From Acorus gramineus (lineage: Eukaryota > Streptophyta > Magnoliopsida > Acorales > Acoraceae), in contig JAUJYN010000012.1 of NCBI GenBank assembly GCA_030737835.1, forward strand, positions 12,200,729 through 12,264,728: a stretch of DNA of 64,000 nt. Direction: 5' to 3'. The notes below the pieces were generated by a model. It was not told the origin of the DNA and did no database searches. It saw only the letters and a list, made by a program, of their open reading frames with translations. Each line of letters begins with the position of its first letter. Positions within the stretch are counted from its first letter, which is position 1. This document shows positions 23,412-37,100 of the stretch, in pieces. Made by a program: the position numbers and the translations under genes.

Positions 23412-26400
23412 TCATTTTGCTACTGCTAGTTTCTCATTGTAATGCTCCTCTGAAGTTTGCGTACCAGGTGCTTCAAGAGACTTTCCTGCAATAAATAAAT
23501 GAGAAAGTTTTTTTCTATTAATATATAGCACATTCTCAATGAAAAAATAATATTCTGAGATGCGTATTAACTCTCTTATGCATGTTGAGAGATGAGAATT
23601 ATATAGTCTCCCATCCAATTTATCATAGATTGTCTTATATGAATGGCAGAGTATGTAGGATGACAATGATACAAAGTGTTTTCACCTACTAAGAGGCATA
23701 GCCACACTTGGTAAGGGTTTCTTCCTTCACGATTGGGATTATTTAAATGAATACCTGACTCACCTGACACAAATCCAATCCAAGGGAAAAATCTGGGTAC
23801 GAAACATGGGAGATAAATTTAAGGTTGTATTGAAGCAACCATGTATACAAACACTTCGTATGGATATCATAAATCAAGAACATGGAAACAGAACAAGAGA
23901 ATCCAGATAGTGAAGACGGAACAATTTATGTAGAGAGAAAATCCTTGCTGTCTGACCTTTTTCTGTTTTCCTTCTGCTCCGCCATAGAAGACGGATCGGT
24001 GTACCTGGAAACCCTGCATCTGATCTCAACTGCTTTTCCATGTAACGTCTATACGTCTCCGGAAAAAGCTTTGGATCATTTACAAAGAAGACAAATGTGG
24101 GTGGCCGAATAGCTGCCTGCACACAAAGATCAAGTTCATTTGTTTGTAGTTTTATTTTTCACTTACTTTTGTTAATGAGAGGGGAAAGCATGCCACTGTA
24201 GGTGCACACCTATATGCATCTCATGCATTAAAATGGTGATTTTTGGATTTGATGTATAAGAATGAATGCTACTTTTCCCAAAAAGAAGATAAATGGTATT
24301 ATCTTATCATTACCAAAGTCCTAGTTGATGATGAAATGTATTCAACTTCTTGAATCTTACCCCTAGAAGAAGTTCCTTAAAGATTAATAAATATTTCCAT
24401 CGAGTGTGCAACAAGATACCAAGGATTCAATTTTTCTTTTTTCTTTTTTTTAAGTAAACAGTGGACAATCACCCTCATACTAATAATAAAGGGGTAAACC
24501 CCTCACCCTCATACTAATAATAAAAGGGAAAACCCAAGCAGTACATAAACATAAAGGGAGACAAAAGAAAACCCATGGATTCAGGTTAAGATGACATTTC
24601 ACAATAACATTAAATTAAATTGTGTATATTTGTATCCTTTAGGAAGATGTATTTAATATGAAAAATCTAGTTGCACAGTTAAGCAACCTAGTTCTGCATC
24701 TCAATTAAACATCACACACATTAGTCAACTGGACAAATTCAATATTCATGCTGTTCTCTAAAAAGAGAAGATTATTTGTTAATAGTAGACTTCATAATAC
24801 GATTTAATATTGAAGGATTGAGTTCACCTGAGTGGTATAATAAACTCGACCCCTCTTGCCACCCCTTGTTTTTGGAGGTGGTTTAAAAGCTATAGCTTCC
24901 CGCACTACCTGGTTCATTATAGATGTGGTTAACCTTCTTGATCTCTCTTTCTCGACCATACCAGCAGCAGCAATAATCCTGAAAGCACAAAACACTGACA
25001 TTCAGGCAGGATATAAATGGGGTTATGGATCATGTGAGAACATGATGAAGATACATCTTCCCAGAAAACAGTTGGATTACAAGTAGATACACATTCGTGT
25101 ACACAAAATTACGCTTAGCCCATGAAACATATACCAAAGAATCAGACGTGACAGAGCAACCTTAGTTTACCAAACGCTAGCAAGCCAACGGTATTATATA
25201 TACAGGTACTATCAAGCATCGTTTTGGAATTAGTGGACCGCTAAGATGAACCATAGCAAACCATGTGGTTGCAGTTGAATAAGAATAATTTACAACAAGA
25301 AAGTCTGTCTAATGGTTTAATATGAAAAAAGAATATGTACGAACCTGTCAACACTATGACCTGTAGTTGCTGTTGAATAAACAATTGGTGCCCAATGTAG
25401 ATTTCGAAGCTTCACTCGGACATCTTCCTCATATATTGTTGCTGTCTCTTGGTTTTTATTTGGTATTGTATCCCATTTATTTACAACGATCACACACCCT
25501 TTTCCTTCTTTCTCTATTCTCTCTGCAATTTTGTAATCCTAAATCACACCAACAGAATTTACTTCAGCAAAAAGAAAAAAAAAAACCAAGAGCATTGGTT
25601 CTGTCACTTTGGACCCATAATTCATTCAAGAATTTTTATCCATTTTCATTTCTTTTTTCTTAGGTGTTGCCCTCCACCCACTCCCAAAGCAGTAGGGATA
25701 GGATTTTGAAACCAATACCTCCTTTGTAGGGGCCAACTAAGCAATTCACAGCCAAAATGCAATTAATTATGGAAAAAAGGAAAAAAATGCCAGAAAGTTC
25801 TCCATGCAACAAGGACTTTCAAAAAATTGCCCAGCGGCATAACATAGGTCACAATTTTAGACCTGATAGTGCAACCTGAGTTATTGGTGCTATGCAATCC
25901 AGTCAGAAATTTATTTATTTTTCAAACACAAATATATTCATCTTCAGTGTCTTGTAAATACAATCAGCCACAAACTTGTGGATAAATATCAACATCATAG
26001 TAAACCCAGCATGTGGCCTAATTAGATGACCTACATTCATGCAAACACGACCAACACTTTCCCTTCCTTGATCAGCTAGTCATCCAGGGTGTTCTAACAT
26101 CTCAATTATTTTCATTAGTCTGCCTCATCATTTAAACCTGATTTGAAACAGTCACAAGCCTAGTCCTTAATTGAACTTGAGCATACCATTAACTGCTGCA
26201 GCCAAGAGATGATAAAAATCATATCAACATTATGCACCATTTGAATATTTCTTTACCAAGTAATTTCACGTTTTCACAGGTATGCATGAAACTCACAACC
26301 TGACACTGCTGATCTTAATTGTGATGTTCGATAACAGTTGTGATATTTTATATTTCAATCAGCATGATTGTCCATTGTAAAAATGTTATAAATAAAAGAC

Positions 26401-29400
26401 GCAGAAGCTGATATTGTTGCAACAAAACATAGCTGAAAATCTTGTTCCAAACCAATTAAACATTCATAGCGGTGTACCTGCTCTGTTATACAAGACATGG
26501 CTTCAATGACAAGTGCTACCACATCAGAACGTCGTATCGCGCGAAATGCTCTATTTACTGATAAAGTCTCAGTTGTGCTGCCTGTTGAAGCCACCACTGC
26601 TCTTCTTCGAATTCCAGCAGTATCAATTAGACGATATTTCTGCCACATAATTTAATAAGAAAAATCAACCCGTGGCAGTAATATGGAAAATCAACAAGCC
26701 AATCTCAAGGACTCCTGATTCTAGTGACAGTTGTGAAGCTCAATGTGCTGGTATCATGCACTACATTTTAACGCAAAACAAAATAAAATAAGTCCAATGA
26801 TTCTTCTTGTATAGAGATTCTATGATTTAACTATTAAAACAAGAGATCACATGAAAAATAAGTATTCTTCATATAAAAGTAGCTGAAATATTTTACTGTA
26901 CAATTTATTTTTATGAAAAGATTAGGTAAAAGACTCAAAGGAGATGATTTTCGGGGGGGGGGGGGGAGAAGGGGTGGCGCTAGCTAGAATTATTTTTTTT
27001 TTGGCTAAAACAGTCACAGAATTCATTTTGCTGTAGTTTTTTTATGTTGAGTTTAATGTAGCACCTTTTTTTTGTTTTTTTGAAGAAGAAGATGGTAGGC
27101 ATTCCATTCATTAAAATAGGTGCCCAAAACAGGAAACACAAACTACAAACCAAAGCAGTATAGAATCCTACTTAGAAATTGCCCACCGAAAATAGGACTC
27201 AATTACAAATTTTCCACCACTTAGAACAATCAGGAGAGTTTAGTGTAGCACTATTGACGATGTTGTCAGATGAAGAAGCTCCAGCCTCAATATCTGTACT
27301 TGTTTCTGAGATTACCAACCAGTTACCGCCAAAACATGCAGAGAAGAGACTGTTTCTATAGGTCCAAGACAACCTTCTGTTGAATATAGACCAGCCAAAA
27401 ATGTATATAAAAATCATAGATTTAACTAAGGATGTTATAATGGTTACGTGCCCCCTTTCCCACAGTTGATAACCAATTGTGTCCAAAAGCTAAGATGATC
27501 ATATCTGAACAGATTATAAACCGGTCAAGTAATAGAAATGCATTTTTATGATTATTAAGAAAGAATTTTCAAATTAGTGGTGGCTGAGGTTGGAATGGTT
27601 CAAAAGAGGAATCACTCCCAAGAGCTCTCGTAGAATCAGTTAATGAGCAACAAAAATGAATGTGGCTTAAACTTCGATCAAGGGAATAACCAAACTATGC
27701 TATTTTAGACTGTAAAAATACAATAAAATCAGGCACCGCACAGATAAGAATGAATAAAAGTGAATTTTGTATGAAGTTATGCACTAAGGTTATATAGTTT
27801 CATATGGGCATCACAGCATGTCATGAGTAATACCAATTTCATATAAAACAAATAATAAAGATTCAATAGCATTCAATACTTATTTGTTTTAAATGTAATT
27901 ATGTATAATACTTTAGCAAACAGACCTGCCCATCTGGACATGTAAATTCAGTATCAATAGCATCACGAGTAGTCCCACTAACTGGACTGACGATTGTTCG
28001 ATCCTCTCCAACTAGTGCATTTAAAATGCTGCTTTTCCCAACATTAGGTCTGCCAACAATAGAAATGGAAGGAATATAATTTTCTTGCTCTTCAGAATCC
28101 TCCAAAGCCTACATGAAAATAGATGAGTCAGAGAAGTTGAAAAGCCGGTGATGCGAACAATTAAAACTGAAAATAAAGTGATCAGAAAAAAATGCCGCAT
28201 ATAATTTTGTTTCATTCTTATCCAACTAATTTTGTATCCAATAACATGATCCAACTCTTGTCATACATATACCGAGGCTTGAAAAGGTAATTCAAATTAT
28301 GAACAGTAATGTAAAAACAGCACGAAGAAGGCCATCCACCTAACTGTTTCGTGTATCTCACAAATGAGGAAGTTTCAATGGAAGTGAAAAATGATTGTTT
28401 AGGACACAATACTCCCTATAGCATTAGGCTTCCCATCCATAAGAATGGACAAGGTTCGAGAAATAAAGCTACAAAATAATGAGCTATTTCCATATATCAG
28501 TTTAAATAAGAAAATTTTGGACATATAACATGTTCATATTCCAATGATTAAAGTTTACCAGCTAGTAAGGTATAGCCGTATGCAAGTCATCTCATCTAAT
28601 GATCTAAATAATGCAGAACATAACTGAAAGCAATCATTTTAAATTTCATAAAAAACAAAATCCAGATATTAATGGAACAGTGTCCTAAGCTTCCTTGCAC
28701 TGAGTTGATCTGCGGTCTTTTCAGCTTTATTTCCCCCCTTTAGCACTCATGCAGCCATGTATTTATGTAGATATGTAAAAACAATATTGAATGTTTTCCA
28801 TCAACATTTAGTTGTCAGCTAGACACTGTGCCATCAGATCTGGTGTACTTATACATACAACCATATGCATCCACGTTATCCTTGTGCTCGTCCAAACCAG
28901 TTAGGGCATAGGGCTGATTCCTCTCATGCATTAGTTTTCAAGCAGTAGCAATTCCAATACCTAACATCTATATTCATCTAAACAAAAAGAATGATATTGA
29001 CAACCAAGAACAACTACATAAATATAAACAAATACACGATAAACGGATGAATAAAGCTGATTGCATAAATCCATTATCTCTTTAGCCTTACATGATCATA
29101 GTTGTTCACATCAATTGATCATTTTGTAGTTCACATATTAAAAGAAAAACAACAATAGTTATAAACAGTCACAATAAAATTGATCCACTTGTTCAGATTG
29201 ACATACCTCCACAGTTTTCAGTTCAGCGCAAGCCATATCAAGAAGCTCCCCCGTTCCGGTTCCAGAAACAGCAGATATTGGATGAGGAGTAAACCTGCTT
29301 TAGATTAACATTGATTACATGTGTACTCACTCACCAGAATATAAATATTGATATTCTTCCTTGCAAAAAAAAAAAATTGTATCGAGCAATAAAGTTCACA

Positions 29401-32354
29401 CATCTAAAAAAATAACAACATGATTGATTTTATAATAAGATTTACAGGTAAATTGTCATGTTTGTAGTCAATAAAATTTCTAAACAGTTTAAGTACTGGT
29501 ATTGCAATATTATATTATAGAAATTTCATATCAACGCAAAAAACTATGTTTGTATGTACATGTTATTTACATGCATAAACATGAAGATGCATGCACACAT
29601 GGACATAAACGGAGCATCATTAAATGTGACATATCTCACCCTAATGACCAAAATTCTGATGCTTGCATGAGTCCCTTGCGTGGTGACTCGCATTTGTTCA
29701 CAGCAAGAATGATTTTCTTGTCTGAGTAGTATCTGCGGAGCCACTCTGCTATTTCGATATCAGCTGCCACTAAACCTGCCTGTTCAGCATGTTAAATTTT
29801 TTGACAAAATATGTGCCTGCTAAGCACCATGATATTAGGCTGACAAACAATAGCAGTAGAATGGGTCAATTTTTTTTTCTTCGTATGGTTCAAAATTGAA
29901 TATAATCATCATTTGTTTTTAATATGGAGGCTTTTGGTACTAAGAAACTCATTTATAGAATGAACATCATTCTCAATGAGTTTAAATAAGCTATGTCACA
30001 GCCCCTCAGAGAACCACAATATAAAACATAAACTGAATTTAGGCAACTGAAAATGAGAAACCACATTCAAAGAGATGGTTCACGTATCAAGAATCTTGCA
30101 TGCAGATGCTCCAAAATTAGAAAAAAAACTTCCAGTCTGCATTACATTATCCGTTTAAAATGGATGAAAGAATAATGGATAGTAATAAGGCCAGAGTGTG
30201 GGCCTGGATTGCCTGAATTGGGTATCGAGTTCACTGTCTAATTGTTCTCACCAACGATGAAGAATCACGAGGCTTCTCATTTGAAGAAAAAGATACCGAT
30301 TTTCATAATCAAGTCATGAGTCTATTCATTTAGTATCAGTCTATCAGTTCAAAGAGGTCTAGGATCTCACCCATTCTCCTCAAATGAGTTACAAATGTCG
30401 GTGGAAACCTAAAATTTATTAACTCAAGACTTCTCAAACAAAACAAAACAGTGGGTCGTCTTCAGTTACCCAAGGAAACCCTTGGTTTCTGGTTTTAGAT
30501 AGGTCATAAATATTCAATTATTTATTCTCAAGATATTTAACCTCCCGAAGTATCCAGTACAGATGAAATTTTTACTTTTACCATGAAAAAACTATTGAAC
30601 AAAAAGTTGGAAGGAAGTGGAAACAATGATTAGATGATCAAAATGACAAGGTATATGAAAAAAAGGAAACACAAATGCAGATCAAATGTCACATCAATCA
30701 TATATGATTGCAAAGTTACCTGGCCATCCACGAGAAAAATGATAACAGACGCTTCTTCTACGGCTGCAGTGGCTTGTCTTTCGATCATTGATGGCATCCT
30801 TGCAATAGCCGCCTCCCTTGTAGCAAGTGGAATCCCATCCATGCCTATGGTTGTTGTAATTGCAAGCTCTTCCATCACACCAGCTTGTGATTTTGATAGA
30901 GTAAGAACTCCGCCAGTATCAACTACCATGAACTCATGCCCTCCCCAAAAGGCTCTACCATACAAACGATCTCGAGTGACACCAGGTTCATCAACCACTA
31001 TTGCCTTGTTACCCTGCAAAAAATATCCAATGAATACAGCAGATGCAAACCAAATGCGAGGAATTTGCATTCAAGAATGTCGGTTGCTCTTCAAACAACA
31101 GTATGAAAGCAATGAGCAAATTAAAAAGAAAAAGAAAAAAAAAGCATATGGATATACCCCAACAAGACGATTGAATAAAGCTGATTTACCAACATTTGGC
31201 CTTCCAACAATAGTCACCCTAGGAAGAAGAGCATCTGGTATCTGCAAATTGAAGGTCAAGGTTAGCGTGGCACAAGAACTCTTTCTAAGGAATGATGCAA
31301 AGAAACATTACATATTCATTGAGTAAAATTTATGTAATCACTCTTGATACAAGAAAAAAAGAAACAAAGATACAACTAACAGCTTAGACTGATCCTATGG
31401 TTGAATCAAGTTCTAACATTGGAGAACTTGCTTCATGTTAGCTGATTGAACTATTTAAGTTATTGTCTTCATTAAAAGTCTTCAAACTTTTACTTGCTAA
31501 TATATAAAAGAACGAAAGTGCTAAATTTGACAAATTCTATTCATTAGAATCTATATGCAAGAAAAGCCGGTCTTCGGAGCAAAATATGAATCAGGGAAAT
31601 GCTTACGAACATGTTTACTAGAACTCTTCTGACTCCTCTGCGCCTTTCTCTTCCCTCTACCGTCTTTTTGGACATCGGTTTCTACTTCTACAACCATAAA
31701 TAAAACAAATGAAACAAAATTAGCCAACAGAACCAAACTTTATGAGTTGCGGGAGCCGGGAGGCGTCAAATATGAAATGACAACTTCACAAATTATCTTG
31801 AAACAGAGTAAATAGAAGACGAAGTGAATAAAAACCAAAAAATGTGAACTTAAATTCAATTAAGTGACCCTAGTTTAAAAAAAAAAAATGTTCTTGAATG
31901 TCCATTCAAGTCTTTCTCTTGATTTGAATTCACAAAAGCATAATAAACAAAACAAAAACAAAATCCGATCGAACAAACCCAATGTCAATTCACGGGACAA
32001 GGATTTCGAGTACTCCCTCGCGGCGTCCCTCGCTTCCGCCTCGAGCAGCTCGAGATCTGTTGGTTCCAGGCCGTCCGATTCGTGCACATCATCGGCCGCC
32101 TCGGCATTGTCTCCATCTTCTATGGGCTCTTCCGCTTCGAATTCAACATACCCAGATTCCGAATCCCGAGACGCGCATGGGGGACAGCGAGTCCCCGGCT
32201 TCGGGGGGGTGGGTTGGACCGAGACGGGGAAATTGAGGGGAAAGGAGGGGGTTTTGAAGAAAGAGAGGTCGGAAACCCTAATGGGTATTGAAGGAACCCT
32301 GGATATGTATGTGAAGTTCAGAAGGGGAGGCGAATGGAGCTTCAAAGCTGCCAT
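23412..32354 (-). CDS. DER: Plastid DER/EngA-type double GTPase
   Basis: A tandem-domain GTPase; bacterial Der/EngA is needed for 50S subunit assembly, and the plant protein acts in plastid ribosome biogenesis. Exons in coding order: 32354-31979, 31687-31611, 31241-31158, 31013-30720, 29779-29640, 29294-29207, 28108-27926, 26639-26478, 25538-25345, 24978-24828, 24116-23957, 23485-23412, giving 660 aa (Arabidopsis At3g12080 about 663 from memory). Residues 1 to about 60 are a probable transit peptide, followed by an acidic linker. G domain 1 has P-loop GRPNVGKS at 164-171 and NKCE; G domain 2 has GRPNVGKS at 372-379, DTAG and NKWD. A KH-like C-terminal domain follows ([29 protein letters not shown]). 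Exon 2 ends at a weak GTTCGT donor, because the stronger GTAAGC four bases on would break the frame. Introns contain LINE-tail debris. Confidence 0.95.
24426..24550 (-). mobile_element. Probable LINE 3'-end fragment in DER intron 10
   Basis: A T-rich run (24426-24451), which is a poly(A) tail on the minus strand, is followed by sequence resembling the tail side of the LINE at 39507: a 'caatcacc' block, then 'actaataataaaaggg' and 'aaaaccc'. A 34-bp unit starting ACCCTCATACTAATAATAAA occurs twice in tandem (24471-24504 and 24505-24538). No coding part remains. Confidence 0.45.
26954..26968. repeat. Poly-G run in DER intron 7
   Basis: A run of about 14 G on the + strand in otherwise AT-rich intron sequence. 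It may be prone to sequencing error. Confidence 0.7.
27063..27200 (-). mobile_element. Possible second LINE 3'-end fragment in DER intron 7
   Basis: An interrupted T-run (27066-27081) is followed by 'gaagaagatggtaggc' and 'attcattaaaataggtgccc', a layout seen at 3' ends of plant L1-like elements inserted in this orientation. There is no coding support, so this rests on layout only. Confidence 0.3.
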
Positions 32355-32683
32355 TTTTGGGAGGGAAGGAGGGGGAAGAGAGACGTTGCAGTTCAGAACG
32401 GATAGGTTTTGTGGGTTTATCCACTGGGGACTGGGGTGCCTCTATTTGCATGTTTTACACCGCGGCAATCTATTTGCACCGCCTCCATGTTTGCCCTCTC
32501 AACTTGGATGCCAAAATCTTAATTATTTTTATTTTCCATTCCCAGCATTAAACCCTTGTTTTTAAAATCTTATCCCCTGTTTAGACATAGACATAAGCTC
32601 TCTCTCCAAACTAATCTCTCTTCACCCTATCTCGCCATCCTATCCCATTCGTCGCTGATAGCTCGCCGTTAGATCTGTCAATG

Positions 32684-33326
32684 ATCGGGTTGGGGTGGAC
32701 GTAGACTCAACTCATTTTGATTGTCAAGTTCATATCGGTTCTCAGATCAGATCAAATCAATCCATAATAGACCTAGGTCAGACTGAAAGAGGCCAGACTT
32801 AGAGATGTCAAGAAACTTCTTAAAGGATTACAATGGTTTCATTGTTTTTTTTCTCTTACCTTCTTTTTTGGGGGAAGAAAATAAAGGGTTTGAGAAATGG
32901 AAGGGAGAGGAGGAGAAGAATGTAATGAGAGTTTTGGTTAGAGAGCATGCACATTGGAGTCGTGGAGACCACGCTTTCCTGGGTTATAATTTTTTTCATT
33001 CATATTTTTCATGATGAGTTTGATAAAATAAGAGTACAGTCTATTAAAAATAGTTATTTACTATTTTAAATTTTTAATGTTTTTTAAAGGAATATTTGGA
33101 ATACGGTTTGGATCATTCTGTTTTTACATGAAATAAAAAAGTTATAAAAATATTTCAAATGCTTAAATTTTAAATTATTATTCGATATTTAGTTATAAAT
33201 GATAGGCTAGATCATAGGTGTTAGGTAGAATCATAAATAAAAAAAATCACATAGTATTTGGGTTGGGTCAATCGTGTCCATAAAATCGGATTAGGGTGGA
33301 CCCAGACCCAACCTGCTTTGATTGTC
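32684..33326. repeat. Pair of diverged 42-bp direct repeats about 600 bp apart
   Basis: Sequence at 32684-32725 and 33284-33326 shares GGGTGGAC, AGAC, CAAC and TTTGATTGTC in the same order and spacing. Flanking text is loosely similar as well. The pair could be internal repeats of an old element; I cannot assign a family. Confidence 0.4.
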
Positions 33327-34119
33327 GGACCCTTTAGATCGGGTATTTACACCTTTTATCGAGTTGACCTGCGACTTATTGATAGGCCTGTGATCTCTCA
33401 TTGTCGCTATCGTTCGCTCACCCAATCTCTCCTCAGCAAACTTTGCTGGTGTGCTAGGGGTGTGCAAATCAAGTAAATTAAAATGAATGTTGGGTTCTCG
33501 TACAAATTTTATCGTTTTAGCTGAATTTATCATTTTATGATATATATGTAATCAATCAATTGGGAATGTCAAACCAAATCAATACATTCAAATTCATCAT
33601 TCATTTCATTTCTGATCTCTTACTTCACCAATTTATTTTCATTTATGAACCATAAACTCATATAAGTTTTCATTTTAGATTTTAATTAATCCAAGCATTA
33701 AATTTTAACCAGTTTTTTTTCAGTGTGGAGGGTTTTATTCAAAAAGTGGCATTAGAATTATTATAAATGTGATGCTTTAATTAAGTTTTGAAACCTATAC
33801 TACTCTCTTATTACTATACATGGATATACATGGAATCTGGAGTCTTCATAGTATATATTCATGTATAACTTTGTAATAAAAAAGTTTAGACATCAATTCA
33901 ATATTTACACAAACAATAACCACTTCAAAATACGCTCATTCGACATCTTTGATATTATCATTTACCGTATAACATTTTTTTTTGGATCACTCCGATATCT
34001 CAAATCATCAACTAAAACCTCTCACTTTAATTTATTCTCTTCAATTATCTGTCAATTTTCTTTTATTTTTTTTTACAAACTCCTTTTAAATAAATAGAAA
34101 TTGAGCAGAGACGGCATTT

Positions 34120-37100
34120 TGAAACAAGTTGTCACATGAAATCTATTCATGTAACAATAAAATTTGCATGACAAATTAGTTGGGGACATACAAAAATACT
34201 GCAAAACTTTGTTCCTTATTCAAACTTTGTATTATTGGATTAGCAATGATTTTGGATGATGGAGAATAGTCTCTGAGAAATGAATTATAAAGTAGCAGTA
34301 GCAGAGCCAGAAATTTAGTCCAGTGAAGGCAATATTAATTATAACTTTTAATTTTTTTTCCTAATCGACAATAATCAAATGATTTTTTTTTAAATCAATA
34401 TTTTTTTTATTAAACATAAAATTGATTAAAAATTTTATATTTTGAGATGCATCAAAACAAAAAGGGAAAAATCCATATAACCCCCTGTAACTGACTGAAA
34501 TCCATATAACTCCCTGTAAAGTGTAAACTGACTGAAATCTATATAATCCCCTGATTTTTCTTAAAATTCATATAACCCCCTAAAAACACCTAGTAAATCC
34601 AAATAACACCCTCAATAAAATTGCATCTGTAGATGATGAATATTTTTGTGAATATAATGTTTGGTTAACCTTAGTAGAAAACACAGTATACTTAAAAAAC
34701 CCTATAATATGTTAAAAATGTGAAAAATGTTATATAAAGAACGATTTTACCCCACCAGGTAGGGTTTTTTAATATATCCAAAGAGGGTAAAATCGTTATT
34801 TTTATAGGATTTTTCACATTTTTAACACATTATAATGGTTTTTCAGTATATTGTGTTTTCAGTCAGGGTTAACCAGAAGAAATATTCACAAAATATTCAT
34901 AATTTATTAACAAAAATTTTATTCACGGGGTTATTTGAATTTACTAGGTGTTTTAGGGGGTTATATGGACTTTAATAAAAGGCAGAGGGTTATATGGATT
35001 TCAATCAAATGTCAAGGGGTTGTATGGATTTTTCCCAAACACAGAATAACAAACAAAGAAGTTAATTACATCTTCTACAAGCCTTTCCTTCTTACCATGC
35101 ACACAGGAGAGGAAAATAAAACTATAAAGTTAGATATTATTACATGAGACAAATTTGGAATCAAATTAAGAAAGATTTAAGTCAATTGGATTAAAAATCT
35201 AATTAACTGTGTGCATATATTAGATTCATGATAACTCCAAGTGAAATAAATTAATAATTTTTTTCAACAGATTGATTATCAAAACAATTAATTGGACAAT
35301 TGATTTCTATAAAAAGTTTGATAAAAACACACTTTCATATTTTTGTTTGTGCAAATTACTATTTTTTCGTAAGAGTTTAATGGATTTTATTGGAGAGTTC
35401 CATAATAAATGAATAAGAGATTTTGCAACAGTGGGTTCGTATATTTGGTATTTGTTTGATCAAATAGTAATTAAATTATAATTGTGATGCTACTAGAGAG
35501 AAGTATCTCACTCATTGTTCCATTCATCTCAACATTAGATGTAGCATGTTAATAAATGCTTCAACAAATAATTTGTTCACTATTCATTAAATATTAGTGA
35601 TGTTAATATATAAAAATTTGTTGACGTTGATTTACTTTATACCAATTGGGACATTGATTTCCTCTATATTTAAAAAATGTATTATTAAACAAAAAGTTAA
35701 ATTACTTTTATGAAAATTAAATTTTATTTCATAAAAGTGACAAATGGTACAATTAATTTATTTTGGAAGGCGATGATAAGAGATTAAATTATATATTTAA
35801 ATTAATTGAAATTAATTCTTCTCACAACATTTACTCTTCTCGAACTCAACAGTACTCAAATATAAAGTTAACATTACCTAAAATTAAAAATTTATCGAAA
35901 CAGAAAACTGCAATTTATGTTTTTTAAATTTTATCATAAACATTTTAATAATTTTTTTGGTGTCCTCTAATATCTCCATCAACGCTAAACATTTTAATAA
36001 ATCATAATTTCTCCATCACTTGATTCGTCGTTGTGACAAAAAATTTCAATAGAAATTTTGAAACAATGTGTATTGTTTTATGAACCAAGTTGTCACATGA
36101 AATGTATTTAGTTAATAATTAAATTTGCAGGACAAGTTAGGTAGAACATACAAAAATTGCCTTAAACCTTTTTCCCTTGCCAAAAAAGAATATATTATTC
36201 ACTTGAAAAATATGTGCAACATATGGGCTGCTCACAATACAAGTCAGAAGGTCGAAACAAATTATAAGTGTAAATAAAAAAAAACAGTGAGACAAAATTT
36301 ATTAAATCCACAAAAACAATAATAAAGTCTACAATAAGAAAATCATGTCTGATAAACTGAATAGTCAGAAACAAAACAGGACAAAATTGAAAATAAACTA
36401 AATCATAAGAATTGCATTGCATAAATATACAATTACTCCATGAGTCTAAAATAAAAAGAAGCAGAGTTCATTACATATTGAAATAAGGCCTAAATACATC
36501 ATCAACTATATTTATGCAATGCAATTCTATTTTTGGATGGATGAATGTGAGCAATGAAGTTGATCCATTTTGCTTTGGGACCAAATTAAACCCCTTAGCC
36601 TCATAAAATGGGACCAAATTTTACAGTTTCTAAGCTAGTATATACAAAATAAAGGTAGTAAATATTAAGCTAGAAAAATGTGAAAATGTATGTACTTAAT
36701 TCTTTTATTTTAAAAAAATATGTATTTAATTCTTTTATTTTTTAGAAAAAGTTTAGAGATTCGAAAAAATAAGAATATGTAGAGACTGCAATAAAGAGTG
36801 CAAGAATGATTGACCTTAACATTTAGAAAAATGTGATCTCTAGTGGATTAGACAAAAAAAAAAAAAAAAAAATTTCGGTAGCTTATTCATTCCTGCGATG
36901 CTTACTCTTCGAACTGAGTATATACAATTTAACAAACAAAATATTTGGATTTAGATGAATAAATATGAAAAAGAAAATACGATGTCAGGTATCTTATTAA
37001 TGTATGATTTATGGGTGCAACTAGCCAGGTTTAATAACTATAAATAAAAAAAATCATATATGATTTTTGGATGGATTTAGCCATGTCTAATAACTAAAAA

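Noticed and set aside
30634-31326. Open frame on the + strand over DER exons 3-4
   Set aside because: It runs through two GTPase exons and the intron between them on the opposite strand, with no recognisable domain.
31601-31606. GTAAGC as the real donor of DER exon 2
   Set aside because: It is a better consensus but puts the following P-loop exon out of frame, with an early stop; the in-frame GTTCGT was used instead.
31888-32565. Open frame on the + strand over DER exon 1
   Set aside because: It is antisense to the DER transit-peptide exon and lacks any domain.
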